Assembly (NCBI GenBank): GCA_007130245.1
Contig: SLSW01000260.1
Span: 1-35,456 of the forward strand
Length of the DNA stretch: 35,456 nucleotides
Direction of reading: 5' to 3'
From: Micromonosporaceae bacterium
GTDB lineage: Bacteria; Actinomycetota; Actinomycetes; Mycobacteriales; Micromonosporaceae
The notes under the pieces are model-generated. The model was given only the letters and a program-made list of their open reading frames with translations, was not told the origin of the DNA and ran no database searches. Below, piece by piece: positions 18,163 to 28,015 of this stretch. Positions within the stretch are counted from its first letter, which is position 1. Each line of letters opens with the position of its first letter. The position numbers and the translations under genes were made by a program.

Positions 18163-18983
18163 TGCACGCCGCCAGCCGAGCCTCGTACGCCGCCGCCCAG
18201 GAGCAGCTGGACGCCCTGGCGGCCGGAGCCACCGGCGAGCAGCTCAGCACGGTCGCCGAGGAACTGTTCGCGGTGGCCCGGCTGCTGGCCGACCAGGTCC
18301 GGCTGCGCCGGGCGCTGGCCGACCCGGCCCGTTCCGGCGACGTCCGTGCCGCACTGCTGCACGGACTCATCGAGGGACAGGTGGGCGAGCAGACCCGGCA
18401 GCTGCTCGACACGCTGGTGTCCGGTCGCTGGTCGGCGCCGTCGGAGTTGCTGGACGGCTGCGAGGAGCTGGGCGTGCAGGCGCTGCTGGCCAGCGCCGAG
18501 CGGGACGGCACCTTGGCGGAGGTGGAGGACGAGCTGTTCCGCTTCCGCCAGGTGGTGGCCGGTGACCCCGCGTTCGCCGCGGCGATCGGCGACCGGTCGG
18601 TGCCGGCCGAGCGGCGGGCGACGCTGGTGGACGAGTTGCTGGCGGACCGCGCGAACGACGTGACTGTTCGCGCCGCTAAGATCGCACTGCGCGGCTACGG
18701 CGGCCGGAGCGTGCCGGGGGCGCTGACCAGGCTGGTGGAGCAGGCCGCGCAGCGGCAGGACCGCGGTGTGGCGTACGTGACGGTCGCCACGCCGTTGACC
18801 GAGGACGGAGAACGACGGCTGGGGGCGGCACTAGCCGCGCGGTACGGTCGAGACATCTCCCTGAAGACCACTGTCGATCCGCGGGTCATCGGTGGGGTCC
18901 GGGTGCAGGTGGGCGCCGATCTGTACGACGGCACCATCGCGCACCGGCTCGCCCAGGCCCGCACCGCCCTGGCATCGGGTTGA
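18162..18983 (+). CDS. atpH: ATP synthase F1 subunit delta
   Basis: Stator protein linking subunit b to the top of the alpha3beta3 ring. 273 aa, longer than the ~180 aa of E. coli but normal for actinobacteria, which have an extra N-terminal helical region. The C-terminal beta/alpha part contains [20 protein letters not shown] and [20 protein letters not shown], the family signature. ATG 18162 shares a base with the atpF stop. The gap to atpA is 25 nt and includes the AAGGAAAGGA ribosome site. Confidence 0.95.
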   Translation: MHAASRASYAAAQEQLDALAAGATGEQLSTVAEELFAVARLLADQVRLRRALADPARSGDVRAALLHGLIEGQVGEQTRQLLDTLVSGRWSAPSELLDGCEELGVQALLASAERDGTLAEVEDELFRFRQVVAGDPAFAAAIGDRSVPAERRATLVDELLADRANDVTVRAAKIALRGYGGRSVPGALTRLVEQAAQRQDRGVAYVTVATPLTEDGERRLGAALAARYGRDISLKTTVDPRVIGGVRVQVGADLYDGTIAHRLAQARTALASG

Positions 18984-19008
18984 TACGCCACAGAAGGAAA
19001 GGACGAGG

Positions 19009-20646
19009 ATGGCCGAGCTGACCATCTCTACCGAGGAGATCCGCAGCGCGCTGGAGCGCTACGTCTCCTCGTACAGCCCGGAGGTCTCCCGGGAGGAGGT
19101 AGGCACCGTCACCGAGGCCGGCGACGGGATCGCCCGGGTGGAGGGCCTGCCCTCGACCATGGCGCAGGAGCTGCTCGAGTTCGAGAACGGCACCCTGGGC
19201 GTGGCGCTGAACCTGGACGTGCGCGAGATCGGTGTGGTGGTGCTCGGCGAGTTCGCCGGCATCGAGGAGGGCCAGCCGGTCAAGCGCACCGGCCGGGTGC
19301 TGTCGATCCCGGTCGGCGACGCCTTCCTCGGCCGGGTGGTCGACGCGCTCGGCAAGCCGATCGACGGTCTCGGTGAGATCGCCCACGAGGGGTTCCGGGA
19401 GCTGGAGCTGCAGGCGCCGAACGTGATGGCGCGCCAGCCGGTGACCGAGCCGCTGCAGACCGGCATCAAGGCGATCGACGCCATGACCGCGATCGGGCGT
19501 GGGCAGCGGCAGCTGATCATCGGCGACCGCAAGACCGGCAAGACCACCATCGCCGTGGACACCATCATCAACCAGCGCGCGAACTGGCAGTCCGGAGACC
19601 CGGCCAAGCAGGTCCGCTGTGTCTACGTGGCGATCGGGCAGAAGGGCTCCACCATCGCGTCGGTCAAGCACACGCTGGAGGAGTACGGCGCGATGGAGTA
19701 CACCACCATCGTCGCTGCCCCGGCGTCGGACCCGGCCGGCTTCAAGTACCTCTCGCCGTACTCTGGTTCGGCGCTCGGCCAGCACTGGATGTACCAGGGC
19801 AAGCACGTGCTGATCGTCTTCGACGACCTGAGCAAGCAGGCCGAGTCGTACCGCGCGATGTCGCTGCTGCTGCGCCGCCCTCCGGGTCGCGAGGCCTACC
19901 CCGGTGACGTGTTCTACCTGCACTCCCGGCTGCTGGAGCGGTGCGCCAAGCTGTCCGACGAGATGGGCGGAGGCTCGATGACCGGCCTGCCGATCATCGA
20001 GACCAAAGCCAATGACATCTCCGCCTTCATCCCCACCAACGTCATCTCCATCACCGACGGGCAGATCTTCCTGCAGACCGACCTGTTCAACCAGGGGGTG
20101 CGCCCGGCCATCAACGTCGGCACCTCGGTCTCCCGGGTCGGCGGTAACGCCCAGGTCAAGCCGATGAAGAAGGTGTCCGGCCAGCTGCGGCTGAACCTGG
20201 CGCAGTATCGCGACCTGGAGGCGTTCGCCTCCTTCGCCTCCGATCTGGACGCGTCCAGCCGCGCCCAGCTGGAGCGCGGCGGACGGCTGGTGGAGCTGCT
20301 CAAGCAGGCCAACTACACACCCTTCCCGGTCGAGGAGGAGGTTGTGGCAGTGTGGGCCGGCACCGAGGGCAAGCTGGACGACATCCCGGTCGGAGACATC
20401 AAACGCTTCGAGAGCGAGTTCCTGCAGCACCTGCGGCACTCGAATCCGGGGGTGCTGGCGTCGATCGCCGACGGCAAGTGGGACGACGACACCGTCGCCA
20501 CCCTGGACGAGGCGATCACCAGCTACAAGAACACCTTCCTCGCCCGCGACGAGGGCATCCGGGTCAACGAGCCGGATGCCGAGGCCATCGACGAGCAGGC
20601 GCAGCGGCGCGAGACGGTCAAGCGCGTCGTGCCGAAGAAGAGGTAG
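19009..20646 (+). CDS. atpA: ATP synthase F1 subunit alpha
   Basis: Non-catalytic nucleotide-binding subunit of the F1 head. 545 aa from ATG 19009. Walker A is GDRKTGKT (residues 172-179), with [15 protein letters not shown] and [13 protein letters not shown] (Walker B) downstream. The motif [16 protein letters not shown] and the tail of basic residues are also present. The N-terminal region interacts with delta. All family blocks are intact and no frame problem is seen. Confidence 0.98.
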   Translation: MAELTISTEEIRSALERYVSSYSPEVSREEVGTVTEAGDGIARVEGLPSTMAQELLEFENGTLGVALNLDVREIGVVVLGEFAGIEEGQPVKRTGRVLSIPVGDAFLGRVVDALGKPIDGLGEIAHEGFRELELQAPNVMARQPVTEPLQTGIKAIDAMTAIGRGQRQLIIGDRKTGKTTIAVDTIINQRANWQSGDPAKQVRCVYVAIGQKGSTIASVKHTLEEYGAMEYTTIVAAPASDPAGFKYLSPYSGSALGQHWMYQGKHVLIVFDDLSKQAESYRAMSLLLRRPPGREAYPGDVFYLHSRLLERCAKLSDEMGGGSMTGLPIIETKANDISAFIPTNVISITDGQIFLQTDLFNQGVRPAINVGTSVSRVGGNAQVKPMKKVSGQLRLNLAQYRDLEAFASFASDLDASSRAQLERGGRLVELLKQANYTPFPVEEEVVAVWAGTEGKLDDIPVGDIKRFESEFLQHLRHSNPGVLASIADGKWDDDTVATLDEAITSYKNTFLARDEGIRVNEPDAEAIDEQAQRRETVKRVVPKKR

Positions 20647-20661
20647 GGGCCGGGGTCACAG

Positions 20662-23045
<2,384 letters not shown>

Positions 23046-23086
23046 CCCGGCCAGGGGCGGCCACCTGTCGCCGACCGCGGACCACG

Positions 23087-23121
23087 GCGCGCGGATCGCA
23101 CTGACGGTGCGATCCGCGCGC
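23087..23121 (+). terminator. Strong hairpin terminator after atpD
   Basis: Perfect 15-bp stem GCGCGCGGATCGCAC (23087-23101) pairing with 23107-23121, 5-nt loop, followed by TTCTGTCTC. There is no true poly-U, as is common for actinobacterial terminators. It should end most atp operon transcripts before the LCP gene. Confidence 0.8.
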
Positions 23122-23133
23122 TTCTGTCTCCGC

Positions 23134-23139
23134 TACGGT
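23134..23139 (+). promoter_or_regulatory. Candidate -10 of the LCP gene
   Basis: TACGGT lies just past the atpD terminator and 18 nt before the TTG start. No matching -35 is evident because the upstream bases are the terminator stem. Together with the terminator it suggests the LCP gene has its own transcript. Confidence 0.35.
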
Positions 23140-23157
23140 AGAAGCAGGGGGTGTCCG

Positions 23158-24252
23158 TTGGCTCAGGCGCGCGCGTCACGCCGTACGCCCAGATGGGCGG
23201 TGGCCCTGGCGGCGGTCGGTGCGGTGCTCATGGTCGTCGCCGGCGGGGCGGTCGTCGCGGGTGAGTGGCTGCTGTCCCGCTATGACCCGCAACAGCGGGA
23301 CCTGTTCGGGGACGCCGAGGCGCAGTACGGCGAGGACATCGAGGGTCCGCTGAACCTGCTGCTGGTGGGCATCGACACCCGGCCGGGGCGCCCGGAGGAG
23401 CCGGCCCGGGCGGACTCGATCATGGTGGTGCACGTGGACGAGTCGCTGGAGCGCGGCTACCTCATCTCGCTGCCACGGGACCTGCTGGTCGACATCCCGC
23501 CGTTCCCGGCCACCGGCTACCAGGGCGGGCACGACCGGCTCAACGCGGCGATGGCGTTCGGCTCCCGGCAGGTGGGCGACGAGGAGCTTCCGGACCTCGA
23601 CCGGGGCTTCTCACTGCTGGCGCAGACCGTCAAGGATCTCACCGGCATCGACCGGTGGGACGGCGGGGCCGTCATCGACTTCGAGGGTTTCGTCGGCGTG
23701 GTCGACGCGCTCGGTGGGGTCACCATGGAGATCGACGAGCGCATCGTCTCCGAGCACCGCAAGCCGGACGGCTCGCACCGGCCGCTGAACCCCGATGGCG
23801 ACGGCTTCCACGGTCCGCAGGCGGTGTACGAGCCGGGGGTGCGCCACCTGGAGGGGTGGCAGGCGCTGGACATCGCCCGGCAGCGCAAAGGCATGGAGGA
23901 CGGCGACTTCGGCCGGCAGCGCAACCAGCAGCAGCTGCTCAAGGCGATCATGGACCGGGCGTTCAGCCAGGACGTCGTCACCAACCCGGTGGCGCTGGAC
24001 CGGGTGATCCGCGCCGCCGGAGACTCGCTGGTCTTCGACGGCAGGGGACATCGGGCCGCCGACTTCGCGTTCGCACTCCGGGACGTGCGTCCGGGCTCGC
24101 TGGAGACGCTGCAGTTGCCGACGGCCCCCGTGACAGGCGCGTCCGGCTATCAGGGCGAGCAGCCCGAGCCGATGGTGGAGGACCTGTTCCGGGCGCTGCG
24201 GCAGGACCGACTCGATCACTTCCTGGTCGAGCATCCCGACCTGGCGGACTGA
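23158..24252 (+). CDS. LytR-CpsA-Psr (LCP) family cell-wall glycopolymer ligase
   Basis: Predicted phosphotransferase that attaches glycopolymers to peptidoglycan from polyprenyl-phosphate carriers, acting outside the membrane. 364 aa from TTG 23158 with AGCAGGGGG 5 nt upstream. It has a basic N-terminus and one membrane anchor (about residues 13-36), then the LCP domain: NLLLVGIDTRPG, the acidic/arginine cluster RADSIMVVHVDE, LISLPRDLLVDIP, DRLNAAMAFG, VDALGGVTMEID and DIARQRKGMEDGDFGRQRNQ. These carry the conserved Arg and Asp residues for pyrophosphate and lipid-phosphate binding. It sits between atpD and atpC, an unusual place. Confidence 0.92.
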   Translation: MAQARASRRTPRWAVALAAVGAVLMVVAGGAVVAGEWLLSRYDPQQRDLFGDAEAQYGEDIEGPLNLLLVGIDTRPGRPEEPARADSIMVVHVDESLERGYLISLPRDLLVDIPPFPATGYQGGHDRLNAAMAFGSRQVGDEELPDLDRGFSLLAQTVKDLTGIDRWDGGAVIDFEGFVGVVDALGGVTMEIDERIVSEHRKPDGSHRPLNPDGDGFHGPQAVYEPGVRHLEGWQALDIARQRKGMEDGDFGRQRNQQQLLKAIMDRAFSQDVVTNPVALDRVIRAAGDSLVFDGRGHRAADFAFALRDVRPGSLETLQLPTAPVTGASGYQGEQPEPMVEDLFRALRQDRLDHFLVEHPDLAD

Positions 24253-24283
24253 GCGGTCCCGCCGCGCGCGTGACCCGGGTCGC

Positions 24284-24817
24284 TCAATCGGTGCGGACGT
24301 TGACCGCCGGCAGCCGGCCACCCACATCCGTGAACAGCTTGTAGGTCCACAGCGCGGCCAGCGCGACCAGTGCCAGCAGCAGCAGTTCCACGATCAGGCC
24401 GCCGAGGCCGTGAAGGATGCCACCGAACGCGTAGAACGCGCCCCAGCCGGTGATGTCGAACTTGTCGGCGATGGTGACCAGGAACGACACCAGTCCCAGC
24501 AGCAGCGCGGCGGCGTAGGTGGCCAGCGCGACCTGACCCATGAGCCTGGCCCTGCGCAGCGGCGGGCCGAGCTTGCTGGCCACCAGCATCGCCAGCAGCG
24601 GCGCGATCAGCACCGTGTGGTTGGCGAAGGTGGTCACGTTGAACCGGTCGATGATGTCGCGCGGCTGCTCCGGAAAGATCCAGCGCAGGAAGGAGAACAG
24701 GACGACGGCTGCCGCCAGCGCCAGCAGCGCCCAGGCGGTCAACGTCCGGATCGGGATGCCGGCCTGCGGGCTGCCGCCGGACGAGGACCGGCCTCCGGCC
24801 GGGGTAGGGGTGGTCAT
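24284..24817 (-). CDS. Four-TM membrane protein of unknown function
   Basis: 177 aa with a Ser/Gly/Pro-rich cytosolic start (residues 1-24) and four hydrophobic segments (about 25-46, 67-82, 92-115, 131-158). Conserved-looking polar spots are FPEQPRDIIDRFNVTTFANH after TM1 and DKFDITGWGAFYAFGG before TM4. A clear AAGGAG site precedes ATG 24817. I do not recognise the family. It is the only minus-strand gene in the ATP-synthase area and separates atpC from the LCP gene, so atpC cannot be read through from atpD without antisense transcription over it. Confidence 0.75.
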   Translation of the reverse strand: MTTPTPAGGRSSSGGSPQAGIPIRTLTAWALLALAAAVVLFSFLRWIFPEQPRDIIDRFNVTTFANHTVLIAPLLAMLVASKLGPPLRRARLMGQVALATYAAALLLGLVSFLVTIADKFDITGWGAFYAFGGILHGLGGLIVELLLLALVALAALWTYKLFTDVGGRLPAVNVRTD

Positions 24818-24947
24818 GACGCTCCTTAGCGAGCAGGAACAACGGTAAACTGCGCAGGTGAGAATATCTGTCCGGTCGTGTGATGTCAGCCACCCGCGCA
24901 GGCGACGTCGCGAATCGGCCGGTGCGCGGGGCGTTGGCGTGCCCTAC

Positions 24948-24977
24948 TAGACTCGGCCCATCCCGGCGTTGCCGGGA
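24948..24977 (+). promoter_or_regulatory. atpC promoter -10 and leader hairpin
   Basis: TAGACT (24948-24953) is a good -10 box without a clear -35. It is followed by a perfect TCCCGGC-GTT-GCCGGGA hairpin (24961-24977), which would form at the very 5' end of the mRNA. The GGAAGGAG ribosome site comes at 24994-25001. This supports independent transcription of atpC. Confidence 0.5.
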
Positions 24978-25005
24978 GTCCACCCCACGGCCTGGAAGGA
25001 GCACA

Positions 25006-25290
25006 GTGGCGAATCGGCTGCATGTCGAGCTGGTGGCCGTCGAGCAGAAGGTCTGGACCGGTGAGGCCGAGATGGTGATCGCCCGCACCACCGAGGGTGA
25101 GCTCGGCATCCTGCCCGGCCACACCCCGTTGCTGGGCCAGCTCGCCGAGCCCGGCACGGTGCGCGTCAAGCGCACCGACGCGGAGGAGCTGGTGTGGGAG
25201 GTCTCCGGCGGCTTCCTCTCGGTGACCGGTGACGGGGTCACTGTCCTCGCCGAGACCGCCGAGCCGGCGCAGGCACCGGCGACGCACTGA
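25006..25290 (+). CDS. atpC: ATP synthase F1 subunit epsilon
   Basis: 94-aa rotor subunit. It has only the N-terminal beta-sandwich (HVELVAVEQKVWTGEAEMVI, GELGILPGHTPLLGQL, GGFLSVTGDGVTVLAETAE) and a short Ala/Pro tail. The C-terminal helical hairpin used for inhibition in E. coli-type epsilon (~135 aa) is largely missing, so this looks like a short epsilon. Start GTG 25006 after GGAAGGAG. It is separated from atpD by 1.96 kb with a terminator, an LCP gene and an opposing gene. DUF2550 follows after 12 nt. Confidence 0.95.
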   Translation: MANRLHVELVAVEQKVWTGEAEMVIARTTEGELGILPGHTPLLGQLAEPGTVRVKRTDAEELVWEVSGGFLSVTGDGVTVLAETAEPAQAPATH

Positions 25291-25302
25291 GGCGGGGCGC
25301 CG

Positions 25303-25749
25303 ATGTGGGTCTTGGAATGGATCGCCATCGGCGCAATCGCCCTGCTCGGCCTGTTGCTGCTGCTGTTCCTGCGACGCTGGTGGCTGGTCCGGCACGGCGG
25401 CACCATCGAGCTGTACCTGCGGCTGTCGACGCTCGTGATCGGCCGCGGCTGGTCACACGGCTTCGCCCGGTTCACCGGAGAACAGCTGCGGTGGTATCGC
25501 ACGTTCAGCCTCTCCCCGCGCCCGCGACGGGTGCTGTCGCGGCACGGGCTGGTGGTCGAGAGCCGACGGCCACCGACCGGCTCCGAACGGATGTCGCTGC
25601 CCGGGGATTGGGTGATCCTGCGCTGTATCAGCCACCACGCCCCGGTGGAGATCGCCATGACGCCGTCGACGGTCACCGGCTTCCGCTCCTGGATCGAGGC
25701 CGCCCCGCCCGGGGCGGTCTCGCGCTATTCGTACCAGCCACCCTCCTGA
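25303..25749 (+). CDS. DUF2550 membrane protein
   Basis: 148-aa protein with one N-terminal membrane segment (about residues 5-24, IAIGAIALLGLLLLLFLR) and a cytosolic domain rich in Arg and Trp. The order GWSHGFARFTGEQLRWYRTF and SRHGLVVESRRPP matches the actinobacterial DUF2550 family, which is regularly found directly after atpC. Function unknown. It is 12 nt from atpC and probably co-transcribed. A structural or regulatory tie to ATP synthase is suggested only by position. Confidence 0.88.
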   Translation: MWVLEWIAIGAIALLGLLLLLFLRRWWLVRHGGTIELYLRLSTLVIGRGWSHGFARFTGEQLRWYRTFSLSPRPRRVLSRHGLVVESRRPPTGSERMSLPGDWVILRCISHHAPVEIAMTPSTVTGFRSWIEAAPPGAVSRYSYQPPS

Positions 25750-25765
25750 TCACGGCCACCACTGT

Positions 25766-26062
25766 TCACGGCCACCGCGCGACCAGCTCCACCTCGTAAC
25801 CCTGGGTGTCGGCGAGGTAGGCGGCGTAGACGTCGGGTCCGCCCGCGTTCGGGTGCCGGTCCGGGAACAGCGCTGGCGACTGCTCCAGGACCAGGTAGGT
25901 GCCGTCGCGTAGCCAGGACCGGCCGGCGTCCCAGTGCTGGTACGGCTGCCAGCCCAGCTCTCCGAGCAGCCAGCCCCATGAGCTGACCGCCGCCGCCAGA
26001 TCGGGCACCCACACCTCCACGTGGTGCAGCCCGCCGGACCGGGCCGGCTCCGGGAGGGTCAC
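25766..26062 (-). CDS. VOC-family protein with an apparent internal deletion
   Basis: 98-aa glyoxalase/bleomycin-resistance-like protein. The start is standard: HHVEVWVPDLAAAVSSWGWL and GRSWLRDGTYLVLEQSPAL. The text then jumps straight to FPDRHPNAGGPDVYAAYL and GYEVELVARWP. Relatives that I recall have about 40-45 residues between these, including the second metal-binding His in a GLNHLAFH-type motif. That segment is absent without frame loss, so metal binding is probably incomplete. GTG 26062 overlaps the adenosyltransferase stop (GTGA), so it is translationally coupled. Probably a decaying gene that is still open. Confidence 0.7.
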   Translation of the reverse strand: MTLPEPARSGGLHHVEVWVPDLAAAVSSWGWLLGELGWQPYQHWDAGRSWLRDGTYLVLEQSPALFPDRHPNAGGPDVYAAYLADTQGYEVELVARWP

Positions 26063-26667
26063 GGGCCGGTGGTCCCGCCGGCGCCGGCATCGTCGCGCTC
26101 ACCGCCGGGGACCCAGGTGACGTCGCCATCCGGATTCGCCACCCGCGCCAGGATGAACAGCAGGTCCGACAGCCGGTTCAGGTAGGTGGCCGGCAGCGTG
26201 CCGGTGCGCTGCGGCTCCTGTGCGATCAGCGCCCAGGCGGCCCGCTCGGCACGGCGGCTGACGGTGCGCGCCACGTGCAGCAGCGCCGCACCCGGGGTGC
26301 CACCCGGCAGGATGAACGAGTCGAGCGTCGACAGGCCGGCGTTGAACTCGTCGCACCAGCGTTCCAGGCGGTCGACGTACTCCTGGGTCACCCGCAGCGG
26401 TGGGTACGCCGGCGGCGTCCCCGTCACCGGGTTGCACAGGTCGGCACCCACGTCGAACAGGTCGTTCTGCACCACCGTCAGCACCCGGCGCACCTCGTCG
26501 GGCAGCGTTCCGAGCGCCAGCGCCGCGCCGAGCGCGGCGTTGCACTCCTCCACGTCGGCGTACGCGGTGATGCGCGGATCGGTCTTGGCGACGCGCTCGC
26601 CGTCGCCGAGCGCGGTGGTGCCGGCATCGCCGGTGCGGGTGTATATGCGGGTGAGGTGCACAGCCAT
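26059..26667 (-). CDS. pduO: PduO-type ATP:cob(I)alamin adenosyltransferase
   Basis: Transfers the 5'-deoxyadenosyl group of ATP to cob(I)alamin, giving coenzyme B12. 202 aa from ATG 26667. The ATP-binding N-terminus IYTRTGDAGTTALGDG is diagnostic. The trimer active-site stretch YADVEECNAALG and the late motif VSRRAERAAW and YLNRLSDLLFILAR are all present. A TAGGGT box 7 nt before the ATG suggests a leaderless mRNA. It is divergent from murA with 43 bp between the starts and is followed by the coupled VOC gene. The longer in-frame extension upstream would overlap murA and is rejected. Confidence 0.95.
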   Translation of the reverse strand: MAVHLTRIYTRTGDAGTTALGDGERVAKTDPRITAYADVEECNAALGAALALGTLPDEVRRVLTVVQNDLFDVGADLCNPVTGTPPAYPPLRVTQEYVDRLERWCDEFNAGLSTLDSFILPGGTPGAALLHVARTVSRRAERAAWALIAQEPQRTGTLPATYLNRLSDLLFILARVANPDGDVTWVPGGERDDAGAGGTTGP

Positions 26668-26674
26668 GCCGCCC

Positions 26675-26704
26675 ACCCTATGCCGTGGCCGAGGTTCGTA
26701 GGAT
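26675..26704. promoter_or_regulatory. Divergent leaderless promoters of pduO and murA
   Basis: Minus-strand TAGGGT (26675-26680) is 7 nt before the pduO ATG; plus-strand TAGGAT (26699-26704) is 6 nt before the murA GTG. Only 43 bp separate the two start codons, so each polymerase must contact DNA inside the other gene's start region. Neither gene has a Shine-Dalgarno, which supports leaderless initiation. Confidence 0.65.
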
Positions 26705-26710
26705 TCCGGC

Positions 26711-27991
26711 GTGGACGTGATCCGGGTATCCGGCGGAGCGCGCCTGGCAGGCGAGGTCTCCGTGGTCGGTGCGAAGAACTCCGCGCTGAAGCTGATGGCC
26801 GCCGCGTTGCTGGCTCCCGGCCCCAGCGTGATCACCAACGTGCCCCGGATCACCGACATCGCGGTCATGGCCGAGGTGCTGCGCCGGCTCGGCTGCGAGG
26901 TGACCGCCGCCGGAGATGAAGTGGGCGTGCGGGTGCCGGAGCGGCCGGGCGCCGAGGCCGACTACGACCTGGTGCGCCAGCTGCGGGCATCCATCTGCGT
27001 GCTCGGCCCGCTGCTCGCCCGCCGCGGATACGCGCGGGTCGCGCACCCGGGCGGTGACGCGATCGGCTCCCGCGGCCTGGATATGCACGTGGGCGGGCTG
27101 GCGCGGATGGGCGCGGAGATATCCGGCGAGCACGGGTTCGTCATCGCCTCGGCGCCGGACGGGCTGCGCGGCGCCACCATCTGGCTGGACTTCCCCAGCG
27201 TGGGGGCGACCGAGAACCTGCTGATGGCGGCGGTGCTGGCCCGCGGAGCCACCGAGATCGACAACGCGGCGCGGGAGCCGGAGATCGTCGACCTGTGCCG
27301 GATGCTGACCGCGATGGGAGCCCGCATCTCCGGCGCCGGCACGTCCCGGCTGGAGGTGGAGGGGGTCGACCAGCTGACGCCGGTGCGGCACACCGCCGTC
27401 GGCGACCGGATCGTGGCCGGCACCTGGGCGTTCGGCGCGGCGATGACCCGCGGCGACGTGACCGTCACCGGGGTGGACCCGGCCTACATCGAGATCGCGC
27501 TGGACAAGCTGATCTCGGCCGGGGCGCTGGTGGAGACCGGGCCGCAGACGCTGCGGGTGCACATGGACGAGCGGCCCCGCGCAGTCGACGTGGTGACACT
27601 GCCCTATCCCGGGTTCGCCACCGACCTGCTGCCGATGGCGATCGGGCTGGCGTCGGTCAGCGAGGGTTCGTCGCTGATCACCGAGAACATCTTCGACGGG
27701 CGCTTCATGTTCGTCAACGAGATGCTGCGCCTGGGGGCGCAGATCCAGACCGACGGGCACCACGCGGTGGTGCGGGGCCGGGAACGGCTGTCCAGCGCAC
27801 CGGTGCGCGCCACCGACATCCGGGCCGGCGCCGGGCTGGTGATGGCGGCGCTGTGCACCGACGGGGTCACCGAGATCAGCCACGTGCACCACCTCGACCG
27901 CGGCTACCCGGGGTTCGTCGAGGACCTGCAGCGGCTCGGTGCCGACGCCGGTCGGGCCTCGGTGCCCGACGCGCCGGAGCCGACGTTGTGA
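26711..27991 (+). CDS. murA: UDP-N-acetylglucosamine 1-carboxyvinyltransferase, Asp-type
   Basis: First committed step of peptidoglycan synthesis: transfers enolpyruvate from PEP to UDP-GlcNAc. 426 aa from GTG 26711. K22 of [17 protein letters not shown] and the loop [15 protein letters not shown] are clear. The catalytic-loop residue that is Cys115 in E. coli is D116 here. Asp at this position is known in Mycobacterium tuberculosis MurA and gives intrinsic fosfomycin resistance while keeping activity. The rest ([19 protein letters not shown]-like region, [16 protein letters not shown]) is canonical. Confidence 0.97.
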   Translation: MDVIRVSGGARLAGEVSVVGAKNSALKLMAAALLAPGPSVITNVPRITDIAVMAEVLRRLGCEVTAAGDEVGVRVPERPGAEADYDLVRQLRASICVLGPLLARRGYARVAHPGGDAIGSRGLDMHVGGLARMGAEISGEHGFVIASAPDGLRGATIWLDFPSVGATENLLMAAVLARGATEIDNAAREPEIVDLCRMLTAMGARISGAGTSRLEVEGVDQLTPVRHTAVGDRIVAGTWAFGAAMTRGDVTVTGVDPAYIEIALDKLISAGALVETGPQTLRVHMDERPRAVDVVTLPYPGFATDLLPMAIGLASVSEGSSLITENIFDGRFMFVNEMLRLGAQIQTDGHHAVVRGRERLSSAPVRATDIRAGAGLVMAALCTDGVTEISHVHHLDRGYPGFVEDLQRLGADAGRASVPDAPEPTL

Positions 27992-28015
27992 GCCACCGCG
28001 GCGGGTGGACGAGCC

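Noticed and set aside
18886-20439. 517-codon open frame antisense to atpA
   Set aside because: Same codon-bias shadow effect; no ribosome site or domain, and atpA is unquestionable.
26668-26868. N-terminal extension of the adenosyltransferase to 269 residues
   Set aside because: It would overlap murA antisense and its promoter; the family N-terminus begins at MAVHLTRIYTRTG.
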